Positions 42,333-54,800 of a stretch of 64,000 bases of DNA are shown here, one piece after another. The translations under genes were made by a program, and so were the position numbers. The notes under the pieces are model-generated. The model had not been told where the DNA came from. It saw only the letters and a list, made by a program, of their open reading frames with translations, and did no database searches. Source of the stretch: Acridotheres tristis (lineage: Eukaryota; Chordata; Aves; Passeriformes; Sturnidae); the NCBI GenBank assembly GCA_037013685.1, contig CM072899.1, forward strand, positions 5,312,479-5,376,478, written 5' to 3'. Position 1 is the first letter of the stretch. Every line of letters begins with the position of its first letter.

Positions 42333-45300
42333 TTTCCCCAGCTACATTCATCCTCTTGTTGCAAATTATTTATACTTTTAATTAACTCCAGCAATTCACT
42401 GACTGTAAGTAACTGGAAGTGCATCCCTTTCATAACAGGGAGGCTGCACAGTCCCACAGCTCACAGGGTGAAGGGTTTTCATATAAATCTGCTCCCTTTT
42501 CCTCAGCTGTAACTCAGACAAACACCAAGAGATAAGGAGCCTTTCGAAAGAACTTTTTGGGCTACTTTTAAATATCCCCATGAGCTATTTTCTCTTTTCA
42601 CAAAAATCTGGGGAAAGATGGGTTCTTCATCTGCCTGACCTACACGAGGTGCACGACCTTCATGTGGCTGATAAGCTTTAAATCAAGCACATGAAAATGT
42701 CTCATTCTGCAAGAAAACAAAAGAAAAACATTAATCATTTGTCATTTGGTTTTTTACATTTTGTTGTGGAAATAGATGCCTGTGACTCAAGTGAGTGAAG
42801 GCTCTTCACACTTAAAAATGCATTTGACTTTTTTTGGATATTTTGAGCAAATGTATTTCCAAAAATTAGGACTGTTTCATGCTAGAGGAAAAAAAGATAA
42901 TTTATTCATCAAGTACTCTGGAATGTGATAACTAGCGGGCACCAGTTACATCTATTCAGTAAAATCCTTCTCAGAAAAGTTAACTTAGCTTTAAATTATT
43001 CATTTAGAGGTTGATACACTCTCCAGGAACAGTAGATGTGGTGGGTGTGTTACATTTAAGGGGTAACAAATGCTCAAGCACAGAGAAACCTTCACTCAAC
43101 CTTTAAAGGGAAGAAAAAACATTTTAAGAAGCTTCATCCAAATTGTCTTTATCTTTTCTTTTTCCATGATATGTCCTTTTGCTGTTCATTTGCATGGAAA
43201 TGTTTGCTAGAATAATTGTGATTTTATCAATAAGAGATGCTACTGGGAAAATATAAACACCTGTTGCCAATAAATTACATATCTGAACACCTACAAGATG
43301 TGATGTGCATCTTCAGCACTGTCCTGTTCAAGATGAACTACAACACATGATTGATTACACGTAATTAAATACCTTGAAAGCTCAGATCAGGCAAAACTGT
43401 TCCAATGGGTGTGACACCATCACATCCTGGTAAGGCAAAATGAGAAAATTAATGTTTGACAAGTAAAACCAGATCATCACTTCATAGATTAATAATCTGT
43501 TGTGTATAACTTGTTTTCATCTCTCCACACTCAAATTGTGTCATTCAATTAATTCCATGGATGCCCTGATTTTACATGTGAGGATGTGGTCTGGCATCTT
43601 CATCTGGAATGTAAATGTGAGTTTTCCAGCTCAGGGGAATCAAGTAAATCCTGTTACTATCCCTTCTTTGTTAAGTCAAGTCTTAAAATTAAGGGCTCAA
43701 GTTCTTTCAGGCTCAGGTGCCACATTCTCCAAGGAACTGCATTTTGGGGTGTATTTTGTCTGTCCTCTGGCACATCCAGCACAAAACAGAAATTTGAACA
43801 GAACACTTGTACAGCTCTCTGCTCATAACTTCCCTATTCCCCAAGTGAAGCTTCAGGACAGTTCAACTGGAATTGGCATAAATTAAGGCAAATTAAAATA
43901 ATTTTTTAAATGATCAAAAAAAACCTATTCTTGTTTATGGAGGAAGAGAATTAATTTTCAAAAAATGCTACTGCATATATTAGAGCCACCAGGAGAAGCT
44001 CTAATTTCTGCTGAGACCATTTATGAAGCTTTCCATTCCTTTATTTATTCCTTTATTAAATAAAGGAGATGCCATAGCAACCCCTGTCACACACTTCCAT
44101 TCATGTATTGATTCAGCATTATTCAATTTCTATGTAGTTTCATTATTCATTATTCAATTCAATGTAGGTTTTAATGTGCCCATTGTCTCACATTGTGCTG
44201 TAGACTCTCAAAATCAAACCCATTCACTGCAATCCTGCAGTTTGGGTTTCTGAATAACTTGGGTCAGAAAAACCACCATCCTTGGGAGCTGGCTTGGGTC
44301 TAAGTCTTTACCCATGAAGACTTTTCACAAATCTTTTCCACTCAACTCCCATTTTGTATCATTTCCACCTAAAATACCAACCAGCCCAAAGCCCAGTCAT
44401 TCACCTGAATTAAGCAAATTTACAGTGAAGTCAAATCAATCATTTTGGGACAATGCTGCTCTGGCACATTTCCAGCAAAATCCTGTGCTTTTCCTAGCAG
44501 ACTCATCTTCTCAGCACAAAGTGTTTTATAAAAGCAATGTTTCTCAGTATTATTTCATTTTTTCCCATAGTAAACATTTTCAGCTGTTCACCAAAATGGG
44601 GTTAGTTCCTTTGGTTGCACCTTAAAATGATAAAAAATGGATCACCTCAGCTTTCCTATAAAGGCTCGTGGGATGGCAATAATTTTGCTCCTGAATATCA
44701 GAAAGAACTTTACAATAGTCCATGACACCATTTAACCATGAAATTCCATGGCATCACTCATGGCACCAGAACCAAGTGTGACCTTAAAACACAGGAGCAG
44801 TTCAGTACCTGAAGCACAGGTTGGAAGCACCCCACCCAAACATGACATCCAACCAGCTCACCAGTGATGTGTGTAGCTGCTCTTAGGCTGCTCTGCAGCT
44901 TTCTGCTCCTTCCTGAGCTCTCCTGGAACTACTCCTGGAATTCAGTGATACAAAAGGTTGATTCCTGTTAGTCCTGACTTTGCTCTATGGAGATGGGAGC
45001 TTGCTCTTCGTGCATCCCAAGCCATTCCAGATGCTCCATGACCACATTAGCCAGGCTCCAAACCTGCCTTAGGAAAAGCAAATTAAATTAGTTCGGCCTT
45101 GGATATGCATTAGAGTAATCCCAGAGTGAGAGCAGCCAGGACAATGGGCACAGCTCAGATAGACAGACCCCTGAAAGGGCCACAATTATCCAGTGCTGAG
45201 ACACTCTGGGAAATCTTCCTTTGAGCTCCTTACCTCCCCTAGGAGCTCACTCTTTGCCTGTTCAGGCTTTGATGCAAAAGAGAAGAGAGAAAGTTGGACA

Positions 45301-48300
45301 ACCACTTTTAAAGGAATATGGCATGTCCATCTGCTAAGGATAGGGCACATCACACATCTATTTTCTGGCACTGGGAGCAGAGCTGCTCTGTGCTGCTATC
45401 AATACAATAAACTCCCTTCCTAAACAAGTGATGGCTTTCCCAGGAAGGGAGCAGTGAGTGAGCAGCAAGCTCAAATCAGGGTCCTGAGCCACACCAGTAG
45501 AATTCTTCCCAGCACACAGATTTGATGGGATGTCAGCAGGACACCACACAGAGCAGTTTGCCCACACAGGTGTCCACTTCACTTGTAGGAAATAGGACAG
45601 AAGAGAATGAAAGGAAAAGAGAACAGCTTTCTTGTAAAAGCTTTGTTCACATCAAGCGTTGTTGACAAGGCTGACCCAAACTCTCCTCCCCAAACAAGCT
45701 GTGAGTAACAGCAGTAGTGACATTGACCATATTGGTTTGGTGTTCTGGGCATGCTCTGAATCTTAACAGACCTGAACCTTAAAATCCCAGATCTGTGTCT
45801 GCATCAGGAGGTGTCTCAGCAGGCAGCTGTATCCTTAGTTTTAATGAAGACTCAAAAAACCTAAAGATTACTTTCCTTCATATTCATTATCCTTCCAGGA
45901 TGGAGACTTGAAAGGCACAGGATCAAGCAGTGATTAATTATTAGGAAAAACCCACAGGGACAACACCCAAATTTAACTAATTTCATTAGTTTCCTCCTTT
46001 GAGAGTAAATTTTTCTTATGTGTTATGCCAGCGGAGGGAAAACTATGGAACCAGAAGTTTCCCTACCAAAAATAATTTACCATGTTTAAAGGATTTTTAG
46101 GATAGTAATTTTACTCATCTAATTGTGTTTCTAGTCCAAAATATTACATAAATAGGAACAATAACGAGAGTTTCATATAGACTGACTGTTCACTCTCCAA
46201 AAAATGCAATCAATATCTCTGGGGTAGTTCAGAAAGTGAACATATAATCATAAAAAACAGGAACAGAATGTGTTAGCAGGGACTGAAAAATCCCAGAACA
46301 AATGACATGGCTTCAGCACGTAACCCAGGAAACAAAAATACCTCATTCAGCTGGCATTTTTCAAAGTGATATATGTCAATACCGTTGTTCCCTTGTAGGT
46401 TAACTAAATCTATCAAAAAATGGATATAGTCTAAGTCTTGGTAGAACAGTCTCTCTTTACAGCTTACTTTCTTGACAAAGTTCTATTTCTATTACAGGAG
46501 GCCAGCAGTTAAAGAGAGTCACATACCTCTAGCTTGCTATTGTCTGCCTGCCTTTGATTTTTATAAATTTTTACCATAGTATAATCACAGCTTTCAACAC
46601 TGAAAACATGCATTCCCTTTTGTTAACGCTATAAAATTTGAAAACTCAGCGGTAGGAGGTTAAATCAAAAATTGCTAGCCCTTATTCTCTCATTCAGTGG
46701 AGGAAAAAGTAACAATAAAAAACCTTTTGTCAGAGCAAGCAAGAGTTTTAGGCACCACAAACAGCACAAGGGATTTTTAAACAACGGCCTGACGATTGTT
46801 GATGCTGAAAGGGGAAAAACGGCAGAAGTCTGAAGAAAAGGGATGTTAGTGCTTCTTCTTTTCTGCTTGCAAAGAGACTATGGAGCACCACAAAGCTTTG
46901 CAGCACTATTCTTATGCATAAACATGAAACACAACACCGTGTTTCTATGATGATGGATATGCATAAAGCTGGACATGTGGCACAAGGCAGTGACTGCACA
47001 CAGGACAGGAGTGGAGGGTTTGCCAGGGCACACGGATGGCAGAGGTTCCAGCCCTGCAGGTGGAAATCTCTGTGTGTGCAGGAAGATTGTTCTTGCAGTC
47101 TAACAACTCTTCATACAGTCTGTTTGTGTGAGAACATGGGATATTTATTGTGCTTCTATCCTGCAGCTCTAGGAGTCCTGATGATCTAAGTGAGAGAATG
47201 AGATTTTCAACGTTAAATAACAGCCAAAATACAATGTACTCAACAGGACACTGCGCCTATCTTAACAAATTTCCTCTTTCACTTTGTACAACTCAAGGAT
47301 ACTCAGCTTTTACATGGAGGCATAAATTACCTCAAGTCTGCCTGAACTCTTTCCCTTTTTGATGGTGTGCCTATTCACAGTCACCCCTTTGCTCTCCAAG
47401 AACATTAAGTGCAAATCCATGGGTCCAGTGAGCTTTCTGAAGTAGCTTTAAAAAAACCAAAAAAGCTCCGAAAAACAGGAGAGGAAGGAGTCTGTGAAGG
47501 ACAAGCAGCCTTAGCCTTTAGCACTGGCAGCAGCTGCAGCTGCCCAGCTCTGTGTCACCCCAAACCCTCTGCTGGCTCCAACACCCAGCAAGTGGCTGGG
47601 TAGGACTGCAGGCAAAAAGCCACCACTAAGCTTTGTGTTGTCATGTAACAAATCCAAGGCTTGTTAGTTTAATGCTGCCTTTGGTGTGTCTCCACTCCAT
47701 AACATTCACAGCAGCAACTGCAGTGCAGATTTACCCAGGGAGAGGCCAACAGATGTGGGGAGCTGTGCTCACAGCTAGAAGTGCAAAGTGTTTGATCAGC
47801 TGCGTGTGGGTAATTAGTTCTATAATTTAAAAAGTTTCTGTTATTCCTTAGCATCCACGCTAAGCTGCAGCTACAGAAATGCTTCTCTAAATACCGTCAG
47901 AAGAAATTTCCATTCACCAGAACTTCATCTTTTAATTCAAGGAAGAACTGAAAGCAAAAGAAATTTGTAAGCATTACCAGACGACTCACATGCCGACCTT
48001 ATATTATTTCTGTAATTAAAAAAAAAAAAAAAAAAAAGAAAGAAAAAGGTTGATTTCCAACTATTATTAAGAAGTGCCAAATATTCAGTGAGATGATCTC
48101 CCAAAACAAGTATCTACATCTTTCTGTTGGAAAATCATAAAATCATTTAGGTCACAACAGCTCTGAACTTTCATAGCAGCAAGCCTGTAAATGCCACATT
48201 GCTTGATCACACTTGCCTTATTTTCTCATAGCATAATGAATGTAAAATATTAATTCTAGCCAGCTCTGTTCACTGTTCACTATGGGTGGACTACTGCTAT

Positions 48301-48315
48301 GTTCTATTTTCCCAG
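42333..48315. other. Presumed intron or intergenic DNA
   Basis: Mostly AT-rich and non-coding. Open frames at 43500-43886, 44314-44625 and 45193-45423 lack recognisable domains. A small hairpin (CCTTTATT, one base, AATAAAGG) sits at 44050-44066, and a long A-rich run at about 48018-48046. Confidence 0.5.
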
Positions 48316-48566
48316 CTGAAATCAATGAATATCCAGAGGATAACTTGCTCACAGCTCCCTCACCTCATCTCAGAGAGAATTTTGTGTATGAGAACAAAGG
48401 AGTATCCATTACAACTCAAACTGTGGTTCCAGCTGGAAAAGAAGCTGTAAGAGCAGCACCTTTTCCTGTGCCCTATGTCCTTTTCAGACAACACTCACCT
48501 TATCCTACTGACTATTACAACAGAAATTATTTTGACCCTTCTGAGCTCCTGAGAGCCAAGTCCGAG
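48316..48566 (+). CDS. Exon of an unidentified protein-coding gene
   Basis: This is the best unidentified coding segment in the window: 251 bp, 83 complete codons without a stop, between acceptor TCTATTTTCCCAG and donor CCGAG|GTAAGA. Entry phase is 1 and exit phase 0. The protein starts EINEYPEDNLLT and is rich in Tyr, Pro and Asn toward its end (PYPTDYYNRNYFDPSELL). It has no signal peptide, membrane segment or cysteine motif. The Tyr/Pro-rich, globular-domain-free look recalls small axonemal microtubule inner proteins, but that is an impression of style, not a match to a named family. Upstream 41323-41395 and downstream 48747 or 49991 join in phase. Confidence 0.6.
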
Positions 48567-48746
48567 GTAAGAATGTAAGTTGCCTCCTTTGCATCAGCAT
48601 CCTAAAAGCTGTTAAATAAGTGTTAGTCTTGAGCAGGTGCATTAAAATCTGAAGGTATTGAGGCATTGATTAGGCCCTAATTTGGCATTGAATCTTCATC
48701 TTTATTGTCAATGCCTGTGATAGAAAATATGTGTTTTGACTTCCAG

Positions 48747-48908
48747 ATTACAGACTGGAATTTGGAAAAGGAGCAGAACATATTTCTAACCATGAACTTA
48801 ATAGGTTTTATACTGGGTCCTCGTGTGACAAACACAAAACTTTATAAATATCATATTTATGGCCATTCACTGGAGCAGAACAGCAATGTTAAAAACTTAC
48901 ATTTCTGA
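48747..48908 (+). CDS. Candidate terminal exon of the 48316 gene
   Basis: After a 180-bp intron, acceptor GTGTTTTGACTTCCAG opens in phase 0 directly in line with the preceding exon and runs 53 codons to TGA at 48906-48908 (begins ITDWNLEKEQNIF). A hydrophobic stretch TMNLIGFILG follows. No good internal donor was seen. ATTAAA polyadenylation-like words occur near 49040. It competes with 49991-50026 as the last coding exon. Confidence 0.35.
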   Translation: MTDWNLEKEQNIFLTMNLIGFILGPRVTNTKLYKYHIYGHSLEQNSNVKNLHF

Positions 48909-49990
48909 TACTGTACATTTCTGAGCCCTTCATAGCTTTGCTGTACAAAAGCCTGAAATGTTTGAATGAGGCCTCTGGTATTTACATTCTGTTGGTGATG
49001 GCACTACTGTCTTCTTTTTCATTTCTCCAGAGCTTTTAAATTAAAATATGCATCTCTTTAGGGAATATATGAAAAAAAAAATATTAAAGCACTGCCCAGT
49101 GCAGTATATCTGAAATTTCATCAACATTTTCCCATTATACTAATTCTCAATACCCACAGCCAGAGAAGGACTTTTGTTATTTTCAATGCATGAAAATGCA
49201 CCTGTGTCTATCTTTAAAAAAGAGGCAGTATTGAATTTCTTCTGAATTGCACCACTTAGTGTCCAGCAGAAAGCCTGGTGATATGAACTCACTACATCTG
49301 TGCATTTATGTGGAACAGAACTTTAAAAGATGTCATATTATCAACCCATTTGTGCAAATGAGAATGGTGTTTTCCAAGACAGCAGCAAACAAATGTTATA
49401 GAGCAGAATTCGTGCTCCAGGTGAGAAATGACCACTGAGGGCTCTGGGGTTATCTGCTCACAGGCCATCCCCCTCCATGGTTTTATGGGTGTACCTGGTC
49501 ATTTGCAAAACCATGGCTGATCTCAGTCATGTAAAATGATGACCAGGAGGTTTGCCCAAATATAAAGGGGTTAGACTTGATCAATCATCATCACTGCTGT
49601 TCTGCCCTTCATTATTCTTACTTAAGATAAAAGGCCAAAAGGGACTGTAAGCTTTGCTGTAACCTGCCATTCACCTCTTGGAAGTGAATGGAGCTCCTTG
49701 CTAAAGGGAATCAGTGGGTTTGGGGCTGATTTAAGGTGTGAACACCAGACACCAATGTAGAAGTGCTCTCCTTCAGTTTTGGAGAGAGGAGTGGCTGCTG
49801 ATATGCAAAGACATGGAGTAAAAATTAACTTGGAATTCAAAGGGGAGAAAGAAATTATGGGCTGATTTTCTCTCAGTGAGGGAAAGGATGCTCTGTAGAG
49901 CATGTGATTGCTTTGTGCTGCCACGTAACCTGCAGATACACTTCAGAAGCAGGGGATTAACTATGCTGTTTGTTTTGTGTTTCTTGATAG
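48909..49990. other. Non-coding span between alternative 3' exons
   Basis: This is 3' UTR or intron of the plus-strand candidate gene, depending on which terminal exon is used. No separate gene was seen. The minus-strand open frame at 49622-49924 has no splice support. Confidence 0.45.
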
Positions 49991-50026
49991 ATTACCTATG
50001 ATAAGGACCTTGAGAGTCAGATTTAG
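49991..50026 (+). CDS. Alternative terminal exon of the 48316 gene
   Basis: Acceptor TTTTGTGTTTCTTGATAG opens in phase 0 and encodes ITYDKDLESQI followed by TAG, matching the exit phase of the 48316 exon. The 3' region carries AATAAA at 50191-50196 and 50608-50613. Being only 11 codons, it could be a chance match. Confidence 0.3.
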   Translation: MTYDKDLESQI

Positions 50027-50482
50027 AAGTCTTACTTTAAAAGTTTCCTTTGTATATACAGTCTCCTACGTGTATAGAGCAAAAAATACATTCAACCTCT
50101 GTACCCTTGTTTAATAATGCAGAATGTTTCTGTTTGTTTTGTATTGGTTTCTTATAATTAAGACATCAGGTGTCTTTCTTACAGAAATATAATAAATTAA
50201 TTTCTGCCTTCAAACTGTTCTTATACAGAGCAGTTTTTGCTGTAAGGGAGATGAAGTGGCTGCTGTGTCAGCAATGCTCCTTCATCACACTGTGCTGTGT
50301 CACTACAGAGAAGTATGACCACAGAGACTTCCTTCCCATCCTTCCACAACGTACTATTAGTCTGTGAGGGAAAGGATATTCCAAAATAACCCAAGGAAAA
50401 TGATTTTCAGAGCTAATCCACAATACTTTTCTTTCCTGATAATGTAGGCAGAAATATTAGCAATAGCAAATCCTTTCCTTAC

Positions 50483-50584
50483 TACCATTCTTGAACTGCA
50501 CTCCAGCAACTTTTTATTTACAACACTTGGCAGCAGGTACCAGTCTTCAGCAGCTGGTATGCAGTTAAATGCTCTTCTTTGCAT
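50483..50584 (-). CDS. Exon of an unidentified minus-strand gene
   Basis: This is 102 bp, 34 codons, phase 0 at both ends. It lies between acceptor TTTCATATGTATTTTGCAG and donor GGTA|GTAAGG (ATG|GTAGTA is a second choice). It begins MQRRAFNCIPAAEDWYLL and ends with LLECSSRMV. It joins in phase to the exon at 51046-51241. It overlaps the inferred 3' UTR of the plus-strand gene, so the two transcripts would be antisense here. The product is not recognised. Confidence 0.5.
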
Positions 50585-51045
50585 CTGCAAAATACATATG
50601 AAAGTTTAATAAACATATCAGAAGAGAGAGTTTTTAAGGCTTTAACCTTGTTGCCAACTAATAGTAGTTCTCTTACCTAGTGTTCATGAGTGCTTAGAAA
50701 GAGTATTGTTTTTAAATCATTAATGACACCCCAAGGCTACTGCAGCAGCCACCCTATATATTAATATAAATGTTTTAAGGAACCTAAGAACAGTCAAGCT
50801 CTCTTAAAACCAAAAGATTGACTTCATTTGAACTTAAACATATGCTTAGAGCTATGCATATATTTAAGTGTTCTGCTGAGTGGCATTTTTCTTCAAAGAA
50901 CAGCCCTGTTAACTTCAAATAAGACAATTTATATGATCATGTTCTTCTAGTCTTAAAGTATAAATTTACAATCCATTAATCGCAAGCCCAAACCTATGAA
51001 ATACCATTATCATGAACTTATTGAATAAAGTTCACCTTTACTCAC

Positions 51046-51241
51046 TTCTAAATCTGACAATATATCTGGAAGGAATCTCAAGAACATTGCAATACTAAAA
51101 GGCACTGAGTATGGAATTTTAGAAGCCTCATCCATAATTTTTTTCTCCCTTTTTGTTGGCCAAGCAAGAAAGTCTTGATGCTGCTTCAAATAAGCTTTTA
51201 CATCCAAACAAAGGTATTTGTGAGTAACACACCACTGTTTT
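51046..51241 (-). CDS. Exon of an unidentified minus-strand gene
   Basis: This is 196 bp, 65 complete codons, entry phase 2 and exit phase 0. The acceptor is TTCCATTGTTTGAGTTGCAG and the donor GAA|GTGAGT is strong. The sequence (KQWCVTHKYLCLDVKAYL at the start, MFLRFLPDILSDLE at the end) mixes charged helices with aromatic residues, as in a soluble helical domain. The following exon at 50584 continues in the same phase. I do not recognise the family. A linking upstream exon exiting in phase 2 was not found, so its tie to the exons at 51717-61854 is open. Confidence 0.55.
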
Positions 51242-51431
51242 CTGCAACTCAAACAATGGAAAGGAACAATCTAGAAATGCTGAAGCACTTTTCAGCCTTT
51301 TTATAAAACACAGAAAGCAAGTTGTGTATCAAAGCTTTCTCTGAATTATGCTTAAAAGACGGTTTTATTAATATTAAAAAGGCTATACAACACCTTTCAG
51401 TTTCCCCGTGAGTGAGAGTATCTGTTTATTC

Positions 51432-51490
51432 TCAGTCCATGCTGCAAGGGCATTTGCCAGATGTCCATTTTGGGATCAAGAACAACGTTC
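51432..51490 (-). CDS. Candidate terminal exon for the 51717 chain
   Basis: Acceptor TTGCTCTGCTGATCAG opens in the phase needed by the 51717 exon (G|GA) and runs 18 codons past the split codon to TGA at 51432 (contains IPKWTSGKCPCSMD). AATAAA words follow on the minus strand close to the stop and near 51370. In another phase the same bases stay open longer (NVVLDPKMDIWQMPL), so the frame is not certain. Confidence 0.2.
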
Positions 51491-51716
51491 CTGATCAGCA
51501 GAGCAACTAAAGCTGACCAGAGAGAGGTTTCAGGGAATCCATCCTGTGGTGAGCAGGAGGCTGCTGTGCACAGCAGCGAGCCTGAGGCACACACAGAGAC
51601 CAAAATTACTGGAGCAGCCAGCCAGGACTCCAGAGCTGCAGCACATAAAACACATGGGACACATGAGGGACCAGAAAGAAGAGACAGCATCTGCTGCAGC
51701 TCAGAAAGTCACTTAC

Positions 51717-51804
51717 CTGGTTTGTATGGATGCAAAGAATCACCAAAGGTATGGCAGAAACGGAAAGGAGGAGTTTTTATTAATATTTCACCTGGTGTAG
51801 TCAC
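51717..51804 (-). CDS. Candidate exon of an unidentified minus-strand gene
   Basis: This is an 88-bp segment ending in a near-consensus donor (CCAG|GTAAGT). It is open in only one frame (VTTPGEILIKTPPFRFC, then HTFGDSLHPYKP), with entry phase 0 and exit phase 1. The acceptor AAATAAATCTGCAG has a weak pyrimidine tract. The Pro/Phe-rich sequence looks coding. Its exit phase does not fit the 51241 exon directly, so either a short linking exon is missed or it ends a different transcript. Confidence 0.4.
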
Positions 51805-54800
51805 CTGCAGATTTATTTATGCACCAAGTGTGCATGTCTCCTGAAATGAAACAGCAAAAATATGTACATCAAGTTGCAGCTCAGGGCTCACACCATAGAT
51901 TTTACCAAAACCTGAGGGGTACATCCTGGAGTAGGGGAGATGGAAAGGTACAGAGATCTTCTCATGGCTGGGGATTGTGTGCATCCCCTGGAGAAGGGGT
52001 GGTTCCCCTGCAGCACAGCCTGAAAAACAGTGTACATTCACCATGCTGGATTTTTGTTGCATAAAAATATGAAGGAAACAACAAAGTGATGCCAATGAGA
52101 AATCCACCTTCTGCCCTGGACTTTAAGCTGAAAGAAATACATCTCATCCTTTGCATTTATTTTCCTTAATTAGAAAAGGAAAAATAATGTTTTTCCCTTT
52201 CAGTGAAAGAATTCCACATTTCCTACTTTGTGGCTCAGCCTTCATTGGTTCTTGGTAATATCAGTGAGATTTGGATAGACATCTGGAAGGCTTGGAGGGA
52301 ATGAGGTGACTTTAGAAAACTAGAGATGGAGTAAGAGGGAGAGGAGACAGATGGGTGTGAGCTGTGGGCAGAACCTCTTTCAGCAGCACAGATGCTCCAG
52401 AAGAGAATGTGTGTCTGCAGCCTTACACCCAGCTGTGGGCAGGCAGATGAAGCATGAATGGGAAATATTTGTAGAGGGAGTAGAAGGAGAAATCATGGAT
52501 GTGGGCATCTGAATCTCTTGAATTCTTTCAGCAATGCTTTGTTAAATTCTGCTCTCACTGCCGTGGGATCACATCTGTAAAGAGATTCACAGACCCACCC
52601 GAACCATCTGTATGTTGTAATGACATTGTCTGTAACTGATTTGAGTTTTTCAAAGAGATTCAGGCACTTAATTTGTTTGAAAGTATAAGTACTAGCACTC
52701 TATAAAGTCCTGCCATAGATTTCCAGGGTGATAGGTTTTCATCTGTGGTTTTATAATATTGTTGTAACACAGAACCACTCTTACATGTCTGGGAAAAACA
52801 GGGTTTTTTTTGGCTTATATCTAAATAATGGTGGCAATATCTGTAAAGTTATATATTAAGAATTTTAACTATTAAGGTGTTAATTATTTCAGGATAATAC
52901 ATGACATAATGTCAAACTTGACCTCTAGTGAGATTAAAGGAGAGGAAGATGTAGTGGTTAAACAGCAAGAACGTCAGCAGCTTTTCAAATACTTTCCTCC
53001 TGCTAAAAGCGATATTGCTACTCATCCTCTCAAGCTTTAGGGAGTTAAAAGGCAGAAGAGAGCACAGAAGAAGTTCTTAGGTCAAAATCTTAACAAGTAG
53101 CTAAGCACAGAAAAGGAAAATAAGTCTCTTAAGAAAAGTCAGAACGAGGAACAAAAGCCTGGTAATTTACAAGCCTGTTTCTAAAAACAGACACTGTAAC
53201 ATGTTCTCATTGCACTTTAGGCAGCATTCCCTACTTTTCATTGAAAAATGAGGAAAAGAATGCTTTGCTATTGCATCTATCAGCAGTGCTTGCAATATTC
53301 ATCTACTCGACCTGGCACTGGGAGAAAGAGAAATGAATTCAAGTGCTGGTTAGAAAGGAGGGGTAGGAATATCTGAGTGGGTATTGTGCTTTGCTAGAAG
53401 GAGGGAGTTCATATTGCATTTTGAGTCTGTAGTTTGAAATAATTGGCAGGGTGCTCAGAGCAGGTGGATGCTTATTTCTACTTTCTTCTATTCTGCTCTA
53501 ATGCGTAAAGTAGGAAAGGCACTCAGCCTTTGGGTCCTTAGACTGGCTTTGGTTTTATTACTTATCTACTACCTGCAGCCTTAAATATTTGCTTAGTTTG
53601 GGTATGTAATGAGTTGCTAATTTCATTGCTGGCTGTAAGCATGACAGAAATCATTACATTATGCCTTATATGAAGAAATCTGTTTTAATTTCACCCTGCT
53701 TCAGTGACTATATTCAGGTTATTCTGTGGCATAATCATCTCTTATTACCACACGCTGCACTTCAGAATTGGCAAAGAAAAAGTGCCCTTTAAATTGAAAT
53801 CAAGTTCTTCCACTGTTTGCAACATCTGAGGCAAGGCTGCTGCTTTCAGTCTGATTTTCTTTCTCAAGGCTGCCTCTCTTGCTATGAGTATCACTCAGCT
53901 GAACAGCTCTATCCTTAGACTTCACAGAAAGGCTTTCAGGAGCATCTGGGCAGGACTCAGCACCATGTGCCTCTGAGACAAGGAGTGAAAAATGTCACGG
54001 GCTGCATCCCAGACTGCTGACAGAGCAGGCAAACAGGAGCAATTCAGGAAGTGATACAGGCCCCAAAGTGATGTATTCTGAAGTTAGACAGAAAGGAAAA
54101 AGCAATCAGGAAATGTGTTTGCTAACACTATTCCAACTCCTCATGAGAAAAGGAAAAACTCTCCTTTAATTTATAGCAGTGAGAAGTGTTATCCCCCTTT
54201 GGATGTCAGAGCCTATTAATAGCACTGCCTGCTAAATGGCTTATCTAAATTGCTCAAGGTGCTTTTTGAAGCTGATATGACTGGCCCCATTAAAAGGACT
54301 GCTGAACTGAGGTCCAGAGATGCAACTTTTCTAAGCTTCCAGCCCCTGATTCCCGCACAAACCAACTTTTGTAAGTGATCCTGTTGTGTCTCTACTGCAA
54401 GATGAGTTCTGGTTTGGGAGCAGATTTGGGCAAACTCATCCGTAGGACTGTTATGATTCCAGCACAGGGAAGTTGAAGTTGTCTGTGTTCAGACATCTTC
54501 ATTGGTTTGAACTCTGAAGGAGGCTGGCCTTGAGTTTACTGTTGTTCCTTGCAGACAGAGCATGGAATGAGCAAAGCTGAGATCCCTCTCTAGGGAGCCC
54601 ACACATGGACAGTGTGACCATCAGTGAGGATGGACAAGTCTGGCCTTGAGAGTGGGGCTAAACCTTGTACAGACAGATAATAAAGGACCTAAAAAATGCT
54701 CCCTTAGAAGGAGGGGGAAAAAAGCCCTTTTAATTAGATTTGTCCTATATAAAACATGCCTGCCTTTCAAGGCACAGAATTTCATGGGCAGACAGAAGAG

